From: an uncultured Clostridia bacterium
Lineage (GTDB): Bacteria; Bacillota; Clostridia; Oscillospirales; CAG-382
Length of the DNA: 7,423 nucleotides
Direction of reading: 5' to 3'
Assembly (NCBI GenBank): GCA_947305675.1
Contig: CAMZED010000070.1
Location: 1 to 7,423, forward strand
The notes under the pieces are model-generated. The model was not told the origin of the DNA. It did no database searches and saw only the letters and a list, made by a program, of their open reading frames with translations. Position 1 is the first letter of the stretch; every line of letters starts with the position of its first letter. This document shows, piece by piece, positions 1 through 6,145 of the stretch. The position numbers and the translations under genes are program-made.

Positions 1-146
1 TAGATCTTGACAATTTGCGAAGCATTTTAAACAAATTTGGAAAAATAAATTTTTTAGAAATATACCATTTAATAGCATTAGTTCAATATGATACATTTTT
101 ATCTGCATATTCATGTCTTAAATATTTCGAAAAAATTAAAGATTGA
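1..146 (+). CDS. 3' end of an unrecognised AT-rich gene (5' partial)
   Basis: The frame starting at position 3 is open from the window edge to a TGA at 144-146, giving 47 residues. The peptide includes LRSILNKFGKINFLEIYHL and ends in KYFEKIKD. Its mix of hydrophobic and charged residues fits the helical C-terminus of a soluble protein. I do not recognise the family. GC content is about 21% by hand count, far below the genes from 590 onward, which suggests recent acquisition of the gene to the left or an island edge. A small hairpin with a T-run follows five bases after the stop, which supports a real gene end. Because only the tail is visible, a chance open frame in AT-rich DNA remains possible. 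Confidence 0.5.
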   Translation, partial: DLDNLRSILNKFGKINFLEIYHLIALVQYDTFLSAYSCLKYFEKIKD

Positions 147-151
147 GTATT

Positions 152-172
152 TGAGAAGCGCTCTCACTTTTT
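152..172 (+). terminator. Small rho-independent terminator-like hairpin
   Basis: The arms TGAGA (152-156) and TCTCA (162-166) pair perfectly around the loop AGCGC. CTTTTT (167-172) follows directly. The stem is only 5 bp, so it is weak, but it sits 5 bases after the stop of the AT-rich gene fragment, where a terminator is expected. A second 5-bp hairpin, AGACC-GCC-GGTCT, lies at 188-200 without a clear T-run. Nothing else with clear meaning is seen between 201 and 290 apart from A/T tracts upstream of the promoter. Confidence 0.45.
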
Positions 173-290
173 ACTAATTAAATGCTGAGACCGCCGGTCT
201 TGCTTTACGTTGCGGTGAGGACAATTGTATTTTTGTTACAAAAAATTCGCAGTTTTCAGCAAAAAAGACGCGGAACGCTGCGCCGTAAGG

Positions 291-319
291 TTGACAAAAC
301 CGAAATGACGTGCTAAAAT
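291..319 (+). promoter_or_regulatory. Sigma-A (sigma-70) type promoter
   Basis: A perfect -35 box TTGACA (291-296) is followed by a 17-base spacer and a -10 box TAAAAT (314-319), one mismatch from TATAAT. A/T tracts at about 229-245 and 261-266 could help as upstream elements. The expected transcription start is near 326, so the palindromic operator at 330-345 would lie just inside the transcript. This is the only strong promoter I see for the plus-strand gene block. Confidence 0.85.
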
Positions 320-329
320 TCAATGATGA

Positions 330-345
330 GTTAGCCGTGACTAAC
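330..345 (+). promoter_or_regulatory. Palindromic operator, copy 1 (DtxR/IdeR-like metal box suspected)
   Basis: GTTAGCCGTGACTAAC has perfect 5-base arms, GTTAG and CTAAC, around six bases. The symmetry extends outward with one mismatch (TGAGTTAG against CTAACTAA). It lies 11 bases after the -10 box, a position where a bound repressor would block transcription. A near-identical element occurs at 2103-2118. The TTAG...CTAA core resembles boxes bound by DtxR/IdeR-type iron or manganese regulators, but the spacing between arms is not the classical 19-bp DtxR layout. The regulator identity is therefore inference. Confidence 0.6.
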
Positions 346-370
346 TAAAACGAATTGTTTTAACGGAGAA

Positions 371-577
371 ATGGATGAAATACTGACGAAGCAGGAGCAT
401 TGCGAACAGATCACAAAGCAACTCTGTATGATGGATTATTACACCTTTGAGATACAGGGCGCGGTGCTCGACCGGACGAAAACGCTCGGCTGTGGCGACG
501 ACGAATGCAATTTCCACCTGATGAGCAAAGAACGTGCGAAAGAGATCGGGTTTGTAAAAAGCCCGGACGCGAAATAA
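371..577 (+). CDS. Truncated L-2-amino-thiazoline-4-carboxylate hydrolase-like protein (C-terminal part)
   Basis: This 68-residue ORF matches, by recollection of the family, only the end of ATC hydrolase-like proteins (Pfam ATC_hydrolase), which are normally around 200 residues or more. The visible signature is LCMMDY (19-24), then LDRTKTL (33-39), then GDDECNF (42-48); the family usually shows LC..DY, RT.TLA and GG..CDF here. The founding members of the family open the thiazoline ring in the bacterial route from ATC to L-cysteine, but most homologues are uncharacterised. The N-terminal two thirds are absent, so catalysis is unlikely. The start is uncertain: ATG 371 has a GGAG at 365-368 only two bases away, which is too close, and the frame is closed upstream by a TGA at 338-340. 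It is the first ORF after the promoter and operator and is followed 12 bases later by a methyltransferase gene. It may survive only as a leader peptide or remnant. Confidence 0.6.
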   Translation: MDEILTKQEHCEQITKQLCMMDYYTFEIQGAVLDRTKTLGCGDDECNFHLMSKERAKEIGFVKSPDAK

Positions 578-589
578 AGGGAGTCAAAA

Positions 590-1435
590 ATGGAAAACAA
601 AACTCACATCGAAAAAAACACCGTGCAGGAGACGCTCGTCATCCCGCTTTACGGCCGCAAGCTCTGCACCGAGCAGTTCCCGAATCTTTTCAGGGACGAG
701 AAGGCGGTGGAGCTTATTAACCGCATCGACTACGATTTTTCGCCGTTCGAGAAAAAGTCGAAAAGCCTCGCTCACCGCTTCGGTGCGATGGAGGTCGCCA
801 TGCGCGAGGGCGACCTGATGATCGAGGCGAAGGATTACCTGAAAACGCACCCGGAGGCGACGCTGGTCAATCTCGGCTGCGGGCTCGATCAAACGGCGGA
901 AAACTGCGACAACGGGAAATGCAGGATCGTCAATATCGACCTGCCGGACGTGATAGCGGTGCGAAACGAACTTCTGCCGGAGAAGGAGCGCATCAAAAAC
1001 GTCGCCGCCGATCTGAACGATCTTTCGTGGTTCGATCATATCCCTGCGGAAAACGGCGTTTGCTTCCTCGCCGCCGGCGTGTTCTATTATTTCAAAACGG
1101 AGAATATCAAAAAGCTTTTTACCGCTATGGAAAAGCGTTTTCCCGGCGGCAGACTCGTGTTCGACGCGGCGAACAAACGCGCCGTCAAAATCATGCTGAA
1201 AACGTGGGTAAAGGACGCCGGGATCACCTCGATCTCCGATTTTTTCAGTGTTGAGGATATAAAAACGGACGTTATACCGTGGATGAAAAACTCCGCCGTC
1301 ACCTCGCGCGGATATATGCTCGGATACAACGATCTGAAGGATCCGTCCGTACCGGGCGCTTTCCGGCTGCTTGCAAAGATCGCCGACGGGTTTATGAAAA
1401 TGCAGATCGTGAAAATAGAATTCAGGGAGGCGTAA
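590..1435 (+). CDS. Class I SAM-dependent methyltransferase, LCM/PPM1-like
   Basis: The product is a predicted cytosolic methyltransferase of 281 residues. The SAM-binding motif I, VNLGCGLDQT (93-102), has the NLG.GLD form typical of the leucine carboxyl methyltransferase (LCM/PPM1/TcmP) family. It is followed by the acidic segment IVNIDLPDVIAVR (113-125), matching the family's D.P.V..R pattern. HRFGAMEVAMR (62-72) corresponds to the conserved arginine-containing segment before motif I. The length fits the family. ATG 590 has a strong site, AAAGGGAG (576-583), six bases upstream. The family transfers methyl groups from SAM to carboxyl or hydroxyl groups of peptides or small molecules; this substrate is unknown. 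It sits 12 bases after the truncated hydrolase and 2 bases before the next methyltransferase, so these genes are very probably co-transcribed from the operator-controlled promoter. Confidence 0.85.
   Translation: MENKTHIEKNTVQETLVIPLYGRKLCTEQFPNLFRDEKAVELINRIDYDFSPFEKKSKSLAHRFGAMEVAMREGDLMIEAKDYLKTHPEATLVNLGCGLDQTAENCDNGKCRIVNIDLPDVIAVRNELLPEKERIKNVAADLNDLSWFDHIPAENGVCFLAAGVFYYFKTENIKKLFTAMEKRFPGGRLVFDAANKRAVKIMLKTWVKDAGITSISDFFSVEDIKTDVIPWMKNSAVTSRGYMLGYNDLKDPSVPGAFRLLAKIADGFMKMQIVKIEFREA
1424..1430 (+). promoter_or_regulatory. Ribosome binding site fixing the start of the second methyltransferase
   Basis: AGGGAGG lies seven bases before ATG 1438. The same frame stays open back to an ATG at 1279 inside the preceding gene, but that upstream stretch is arginine-rich shadow sequence and has no comparable site. 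The start is therefore placed at 1438. Confidence 0.85.
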
Positions 1436-1437
1436 TT

Positions 1438-2061
1438 ATGGGACTTTTCAAAAAATACGTGAATCAGACGAGAAAGCCGGAGGGTTTCTTGGGCAAAGTG
1501 ATGCTCGGCGGCATGAACGGCGGGCACGCGAAGCTCGCCGACTGGGGGATGTCGCACCTCGATATCGCCGAACCGTCGAATATCGCGGAGCTCGGATGCG
1601 GCGGCGGAAGGAACGCTGGCGAGCTTTTGAAAAAGTATCCGTCCGCTAAGGTCACGGCGCTTGATTATTCCGCTCTTTCCGTGGAAAAGGCGACGGAATA
1701 CAACAAAAATATGATCGCGGCGGGCAGATGCAAAGTCGTTCAGGGCAACGTCGCGGAGCTGCCGTTTGCGGAAAGTGAATTCGATCTTGCCACGGCGTTC
1801 GAGACCGTGTATTTCTGGCCCGGTATAGAGAAATGCTTTGCCGAGGTGTGCCGCGTTCTCAAAGATGGCGGGACATTCCTCATTTGCAACGAATCCGACG
1901 GGACGGACGAAATAAGCCTCAAATTCGAAAAGATCATCGACGGGATGAAATGCTATACGTCGGAACAGCTTGAAAACGCGCTGAAAGCGGCGGGGTTCAC
2001 GGAGGTCAGCGCCGATCATCATCCGAAAAATCCGTGGATCACGGTGATCGCAAAGAAATAA
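1438..2061 (+). CDS. Class I SAM-dependent methyltransferase (Methyltransf_11-like)
   Basis: The product is 207 residues and predicted cytosolic. Motif I is ELGCGGGRN (51-59). The acidic residue of motif II is D76 in VTALDYS. The GNVAELPF stretch (103-110) and FDLATAFETVYFWP (115-128) match motifs III/IV of Methyltransf_11 proteins, and CRVLKDGG (138-145) is the usual post-motif segment. The N-terminus, with RKPEGFLGK and MNGGHAKL, is of a kind I associate with small clostridial methyltransferases next to metal ABC transporters; that is recollection, not a search result. The substrate is unknown. It follows the LCM-type gene by two bases, so translation is likely coupled. A short GC hairpin and then a second operator lie downstream, so this may be the last intact gene of the first transcription unit. 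Confidence 0.88.
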   Translation: MGLFKKYVNQTRKPEGFLGKVMLGGMNGGHAKLADWGMSHLDIAEPSNIAELGCGGGRNAGELLKKYPSAKVTALDYSALSVEKATEYNKNMIAAGRCKVVQGNVAELPFAESEFDLATAFETVYFWPGIEKCFAEVCRVLKDGGTFLICNESDGTDEISLKFEKIIDGMKCYTSEQLENALKAAGFTEVSADHHPKNPWITVIAKK

Positions 2062-2071
2062 CGATCACAAC

Positions 2072-2097
2072 GGGGCGAAAGCCCTTGATTTTAAGGG
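2072..2097 (+). terminator. Short GC hairpin with overlapping alternative stem
   Basis: GGGGC (2072-2076) pairs with GCCCT (2081-2085, one G-U pair) around a GAAA tetraloop and is followed by TGATTTT. It could act as a weak terminator after the second methyltransferase. CCCTT (2082-2086) can alternatively pair with AAGGG (2093-2097), so the two stems exclude each other. This is either an attenuator-like arrangement or coincidence. The stems are short, so confidence is low. Confidence 0.35.
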
Positions 2098-2102
2098 TAC
2101 GA

Positions 2103-2118
2103 GTTAGCCTACGCTAAC
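2103..2118 (+). promoter_or_regulatory. Palindromic operator, copy 2
   Basis: GTTAGCCTACGCTAAC has the same GTTAG/CTAAC arms and six-base spacing as the element at 330-345, and shares the left flank GAGTTAGCC with it. No convincing promoter accompanies it. The bases immediately after it read straight into the ABC-ATPase remnant, which lacks a start codon and ribosome site. The element probably once sat in the control region of another gene that has since been cut back to this point. Confidence 0.55.
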
Positions 2119-2387
2119 GCAGTACGGCGAAGGAGATGCGGCGGTCTATGCGCTTGACGGAGTGGATCTTTCGCTTGAAAAAGGAAAGATATGCGTGATA
2201 CTCGGGCCGTCCGGTTTGGGCAAAAGCTCGCTTCTGAATATGATCGGCGGGCTTGACAGCCTCGATTCCGGCGAGATCGTGATCGACGGGGAGAATATCA
2301 CAAAGCTTTCGAAAAAAGCGCTGACTTCTTACCGCAAGCAGTGCGTGGGGTTCATTTTTCAGTTCTACAACCTCATCCCCGATCTGC
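2119..2387 (+). pseudogene. MacB/LolD-type ABC ATPase remnant (N-terminal part only)
   Basis: In the frame that includes GTG 2162, the sequence reads QYGEGDAAVYALDGVDLSLE and onward. It carries an A-loop-like tyrosine region, a Walker A at 2204-2230 (GPSGLGKSS), the NMIGGLDSLDSGEI stretch, and a Q-loop FQFYNLIPDL (Q codon 2360-2362). These are hallmarks of MacB/LolD/FtsE-type ATPases that power lipoprotein or macrolide-type export. The first residues and start are missing and the similarity stops at the Q-loop. The signature motif, Walker B and H-loop are absent; the frame then runs on in nonsense to 2506. Walker A is also worn, since GPSGSGKST is usual and here it reads GLGKSS. It cannot hydrolyse ATP and is a gene fragment. 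Confidence 0.75.
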
Positions 2388-2603
2388 TCGGCGATCATGT
2401 TCGCCTGTACCGGCGCATTGTGTATCGCGGGCAATCTGCTTTTTCTGCCGCTGTTCTTCGTCTTCCGGGCGCTTTTGACCGTGATGATGAAAAATACCGA
2501 GGATAACCGGCTGACCGAACGTTTCGGAAAAGAATATATAAACTACTGCAAACGCGTAAACCGCGTCATTCCGTGGTTTGCGAAGAAAGGAGACAAAAAA
2601 TGA
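2382..2603 (+). pseudogene. 3' end of an isoprenylcysteine/phospholipid methyltransferase-like membrane protein
   Basis: In the frame containing ATG 2397, the sequence reads ICSAIMFACTGALCIAGN, then a hydrophobic segment (LLFLPLFFVFRALLTVMM) and FGKEYINYCKRVNRVIPWF. The E..L...FG.EY..Y...V.R.IPW pattern is characteristic of the C-terminal SAM-binding end of ICMT/PEMT-like integral membrane methyltransferases. Only about 70 residues remain of a family usually near 150-200. The 5' part is replaced by the ABC-ATPase fragment in a different frame. The 3' end looks undisturbed: its TGA (2601-2603) overlaps the ATG of the next gene (ATGA), so the complete ancestor was translationally coupled to the ABC pair. 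A short ORF from ATG 2397 could still be made, but it would lack most of the enzyme. Confidence 0.65.
2586..2592 (+). promoter_or_regulatory. Ribosome binding site fixing the start of the first ABC subunit
   Basis: AAAGGAG lies seven bases before ATG 2600. This favours 2600 over the in-frame ATG at 2573, which would add nine residues and has no comparable site. The site lies inside the end of the methyltransferase remnant. Confidence 0.85.
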
Positions 2604-4402
2604 AGAAAAAAAAGCAAAGCGACGTTGCGGCTCTTCTCGGCTACGCCGGGAAGTACAAGGGGCTGACCTTTTTGGGGCTGACCCTGTCCGCCGTCGCAAT
2701 GGTGCTGGGTATGGCGCCGTATATCTGCATCTGGCTCGCGGCGCGGGATCTGATCGCCGTGGCGCCGGATTGGAGCGCGGCGACGGAGATCTCAAAATAC
2801 GGCTGGATGGCGTTCGCCTTTGCCTTCGGAGGTATCATCGTCTATTTCTGTGCGCTGATGTGTACGCATCTGGCGGCGTTCCGAACGGCGACGAATATCC
2901 GTAAGCAGGGTGTGGCTCACCTGATGAAAACGCCGCTCGGCTTTTTCGACAGCAACGCGTCGGGGCTGCTGCGCAACCGTCTTGACGGAGGCGCTTCCGA
3001 GACCGAAACGCTGCTTGCCCACAACCTTGCCGATATCGTCGGCACCGTGGCGATGTTCATCGGGATGCTCGTTCTGATGTTCGTTTTCGACTGGCGTATG
3101 GGGCTTGCCTGCCTGCTTGCCGCCGTGATCTCGGTCGGAGCGATGCTCACGATGATGGGCGGCAAAAACGCCAAGCTGATGGCGGAATACCAGGCGGCGC
3201 AGGACGTGATGAGCAAAGCCGGCACCGAATACGTGCGCGGTATCCCGGTGGTGAAAGTCTTTCAGCAGACAGTATATTCCTTCAAAGCGTTCAAAGCGGC
3301 GATCGACGATTACAGCGCAAAGGCGCAGAAATACACAGACGGCGTCTGCCGCGTTCCCCAGTCGGTCAACCTCACCTTCACCGAGGGCGCGTTCATCTTC
3401 CTTGTCCCGGCGGCGCTTTTGATCGCGCCTTCCGCGCTTTCGGGCGGCGACTTTGCCGGATTCGTTACCAACTTCGCGTTCTACGCCGTCTTCTCGGCGA
3501 TCATTTCCACGTCGCTCGCGCGCATTATGTTCGCCGCGTCGGGTACGATGCTGGCGAAGACCGCGCTCGGGCGCATAAATACCGTAATGGACGCGCCGAC
3601 GCTTGAAATCACCTCTTCCCCTCAGCAACCGAAGGACAACGGCGTGGAATTCAAAGACGTCACCTTTACCTACGACGGCGCGGACCATCCCGCGCTCGAT
3701 CACGTTTCCTTCAAGGTCGAGCCCGGGCAAACGGTGGCGCTGGTCGGTCCGTCGGGCGGCGGCAAGACCACGGCGGCAAGCCTTATCCCTCGTTTTTGGG
3801 ACGTTTCGTCCGGCGAAGTGCTTGTCGGCGGCGTGAACGTCCGGGACATAGACCCGCACGTGCTGATGGACAAGGTGGCGTTCGTTTTCCAGAACACCCG
3901 CCTTTTCAAAACGTCGATCCTCGAAAACGTCCGCGCCGCGCGCCCGAACGCGACGCGCGAAGAAGCCGAGGCGGCGCTTCACGCGGCGCAGTGCGACGAT
4001 ATTATAGAAAAATTGCCTAAAGGGATCGACACCGTGATCGGATCGGAGGGAACGTATCTTTCGGGCGGAGAACAGCAGCGCGTGGCGCTGGCTCGTGCGA
4101 TTTTGAAGGACGCGCCGATCATCGTGCTGGACGAGGCGACGGCGTTCGCCGACCCCGAAAACGAAGCGCTGATCCAAAAGGCGCTGAAAACGCTCACAAA
4201 AGGCCGCACCGTCATCATGATCGCGCACCGTCTCTCTACCGTGGTCGGCGCGGACAAGATCATCGTTCTCGATAACGGCAAAGTCGCCGAGGAAGGCACG
4301 CACGCGGCGCTCTCGGTCGGCGGCGGACTGTACGAACGGATGTGGAAAGAATACAATCAGGCGGTCATGTGGAAGATCGCGTCCGGAAAGGAGGGAGCCT
4401 GA
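2600..4402 (+). CDS. ABC transporter half-protein, membrane domain fused to ATPase (subunit 1; IrtA/YbtP-like suspected)
   Basis: The product is a 600-residue inner-membrane protein with a type IV (exporter-fold) membrane domain followed by an ATPase domain. Membrane helices appear at about 22-47 and 70-92, then two in about 146-190 and two in about 260-320. The nucleotide-binding domain begins near residue 350. It has Walker A GPSGGGKT (383-390), Q-loop Q431, signature LSGGEQQR (487-494), Walker B IIVLDE (D511, catalytic E512) and H-loop H543, so the ATPase appears competent. The D-loop region reads ATAFADPENE instead of the usual SALD/SVD type. I associate this form with siderophore importers such as IrtA and YbtP, by recollection. 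It overlaps the preceding remnant by 4 bp and abuts subunit 2 with no gap, so the two almost certainly form a heterodimer. Ferric-siderophore uptake is favoured by the operator context; multidrug or peptide export cannot be excluded. Confidence 0.88.
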   Translation: MKKKKQSDVAALLGYAGKYKGLTFLGLTLSAVAMVLGMAPYICIWLAARDLIAVAPDWSAATEISKYGWMAFAFAFGGIIVYFCALMCTHLAAFRTATNIRKQGVAHLMKTPLGFFDSNASGLLRNRLDGGASETETLLAHNLADIVGTVAMFIGMLVLMFVFDWRMGLACLLAAVISVGAMLTMMGGKNAKLMAEYQAAQDVMSKAGTEYVRGIPVVKVFQQTVYSFKAFKAAIDDYSAKAQKYTDGVCRVPQSVNLTFTEGAFIFLVPAALLIAPSALSGGDFAGFVTNFAFYAVFSAIISTSLARIMFAASGTMLAKTALGRINTVMDAPTLEITSSPQQPKDNGVEFKDVTFTYDGADHPALDHVSFKVEPGQTVALVGPSGGGKTTAASLIPRFWDVSSGEVLVGGVNVRDIDPHVLMDKVAFVFQNTRLFKTSILENVRAARPNATREEAEAALHAAQCDDIIEKLPKGIDTVIGSEGTYLSGGEQQRVALARAILKDAPIIVLDEATAFADPENEALIQKALKTLTKGRTVIMIAHRLSTVVGADKIIVLDNGKVAEEGTHAALSVGGGLYERMWKEYNQAVMWKIASGKEGA

Positions 4403-6145
4403 ATGTTCGGAGAAAACCTGAAAAAGAAATATGCTCTGACCGATAAAGGCGTTCTCAATACAAAAAAGGGCGCCGTATGGACGGTCATCGTCAATCTCAT
4501 TATGATGGCGGGCATGGGGATCCTGTATTTAATGATGCAAAACTATATGGACACGCTGACCGACGGCGCGGCGCTCCCCAACGCCTGGCTTTTTGTAGGT
4601 CTGCTCCTTGCGTTCGTCGTACTGTCTTTCGTCACGCATCTACAGCAGTACCGCACCACCTACGGGCTTGTGTATAACGAAGTGCGCGACACGCGCCTCA
4701 CCCTTGCGGAACGGCTCCGCCGTCTGCCGCTGGGATGGTTCGGCAAGCGTGATATCGCGGACCTGACGACAACGGTGATGGACGACGTTAACCGCCTCGA
4801 ACACGTTTGGTCCCACTGCCTCGGGTATCTTTACGGCGCGTATATCTCCACGGCGATCATCGCCGTTGTGCTGTTCATCTACGACTGGCGTATGGCGCTT
4901 GCCTGCCTGTGGGGAGTTCCGGTGGCGTTCGCGCTGCTGTTCGGCAGCCGCAGGATCTCAAAGCGCAACTCCGAAAAGCTGAAAGCCGACTCCGTCGCCG
5001 TTTCCGACGGGATCCAGGAATCCCTTGAAAACGTCCGCGAGATCCGCGCGACCAACCGCGAAGAGCAATATCTCGAAGGTCTTTTCAAAAAGATCGACAA
5101 GCGGGAAAAGACCAATGTCAAGGGAGAACTTGTCACCGGACTGTTCGTCAACGGCGCGTCGGTCATCATGCGGCTCGGCGTGGCGACGACGATCCTTACC
5201 GGCGCTTCGCTCGTGCTTTCCGGCAAGATCGACTTTATGTTGATGTTCATGTTCCTTATGGTCATCACCCGCGTTTATGCGCCGTTCGATCAAAGCCTCG
5301 CGCTCATCGCCGAGATGTTCATGTCGCAGGTATCCGCTTCGCGTATCAATGAAATATACGATACGCCGGGCGCGGAAGGCGCGAACGAATTCAATCCCGA
5401 GGGACACGATATCGTGTTCGATAACGTCAGCTTTTCCTACGACGATCACGAGGTGCTTTCCGGCGTAAGCTTCACCGCGAAAGAGGGCGAGATCACGGCG
5501 CTGGTCGGTCCGTCGGGATCCGGCAAAAGCACCTGCGCCCGCCTTGCGGCGCGGCTTTGGGAGGTGACGGGCGGAAGCATCAGGGTCGGAGGCGTAGATA
5601 TCTCCACCGTCGATCCGGAGGTGCTTCTCACGGATTACTCGATGGTATTTCAGGACGTCGTGCTGTTTGACGACACCGTCATGGAAAACATCCGCCTCGG
5701 CAAACACGGCGCGACGGACGAAGAAGTCCTTGCGGCGGCGAAGGCGGCAAACTGCGACGAGTTCGTGATGAAAATGCCGGAGGGATACAAAACGCCCATC
5801 GGCGAAAACGGCGCAAAGCTTTCGGGCGGTGAGCGTCAGCGCATCTCGATCGCCCGCGCACTTCTGAAAGACGCGCCAATCGTGCTTCTCGACGAGGCGA
5901 CGGCGTCGCTCGATGTGGAAAACGAAACAAAAGTGCAGGGCGCGCTGTCGCGGCTGCTCGCCGGCAAGACTGTGCTGGTCATCGCTCACCGTATGCGCAC
6001 CGTCGAAGCGGCGGATAAGATCGTCGTCCTCAAAGACGGGAAGGTCGCGGAGGAAGGCTCGCCGAAAGAGCTTTACGCAATCGAAAACGGCATTTTCCGC
6101 CGTATGGCGGATCTGCAGGCAAAAAGCGCGGAGTGGAGCGTTTGA
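4403..6145 (+). CDS. ABC transporter half-protein, membrane domain fused to ATPase (subunit 2; IrtB/YbtQ-like suspected)
   Basis: The product is a 580-residue membrane-ATPase fusion. Hydrophobic helices are seen at about 24-46, 62-80, 142-180 and 245-300. The ATPase domain has Walker A GPSGSGKST (369-377), Q-loop Q417 in MVFQDVVLF, signature LSGGERQR (473-480), Walker B IVLLDE (D497, E498), a standard ASLD D-loop and H-loop H529. All catalytic elements are intact. ATG 4403 directly follows the TGA of subunit 1 (4400-4402), with GGAGG at 4390-4394 inside the end of that gene. This is strong evidence for coupled translation and a heterodimeric transporter. The two ATPase domains differ mainly in the D-loop. 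The substrate is unknown; ferric metallophore import is the preferred inference from the operon. The gene ends at the edge of a recombinase relic. Confidence 0.88.
   Translation: MFGENLKKKYALTDKGVLNTKKGAVWTVIVNLIMMAGMGILYLMMQNYMDTLTDGAALPNAWLFVGLLLAFVVLSFVTHLQQYRTTYGLVYNEVRDTRLTLAERLRRLPLGWFGKRDIADLTTTVMDDVNRLEHVWSHCLGYLYGAYISTAIIAVVLFIYDWRMALACLWGVPVAFALLFGSRRISKRNSEKLKADSVAVSDGIQESLENVREIRATNREEQYLEGLFKKIDKREKTNVKGELVTGLFVNGASVIMRLGVATTILTGASLVLSGKIDFMLMFMFLMVITRVYAPFDQSLALIAEMFMSQVSASRINEIYDTPGAEGANEFNPEGHDIVFDNVSFSYDDHEVLSGVSFTAKEGEITALVGPSGSGKSTCARLAARLWEVTGGSIRVGGVDISTVDPEVLLTDYSMVFQDVVLFDDTVMENIRLGKHGATDEEVLAAAKAANCDEFVMKMPEGYKTPIGENGAKLSGGERQRISIARALLKDAPIVLLDEATASLDVENETKVQGALSRLLAGKTVLVIAHRMRTVEAADKIVVLKDGKVAEEGSPKELYAIENGIFRRMADLQAKSAEWSV

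Noticed and set aside
1279..1437. Upstream ATG extension of the second methyltransferase
   Set aside because: It lies inside the preceding gene, is arginine-rich and has no ribosome site; ATG 1438 has AGGGAGG at the right distance and matches the family N-terminus.
1087..2022. A 311-codon minus-strand frame spanning both methyltransferases
   Set aside because: It crosses two well-supported plus-strand genes and reads as shadow sequence.
2085..2113. Possible promoter (TTGATT as a -35 box) before operator copy 2
   Set aside because: No acceptable -10 box occurs at 16-18 bases; the nearest candidates match at half or fewer positions.
2573..2599. Upstream ATG for ABC subunit 1
   Set aside because: There is no Shine-Dalgarno site; ATG 2600 has AAAGGAG seven bases upstream and overlaps the preceding stop as ATGA.
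2792..4303. A 503-codon open frame on the minus strand opposite ABC subunit 1
   Set aside because: It is an arginine/histidine-rich shadow of a GC-rich gene. The plus strand carries all ABC motifs in order, and the minus frame has no recognisable domain.
4958..5989. A 343-codon open frame on the minus strand opposite ABC subunit 2
   Set aside because: It is a shadow with biased composition and no domain signature; the plus-strand gene is clear.
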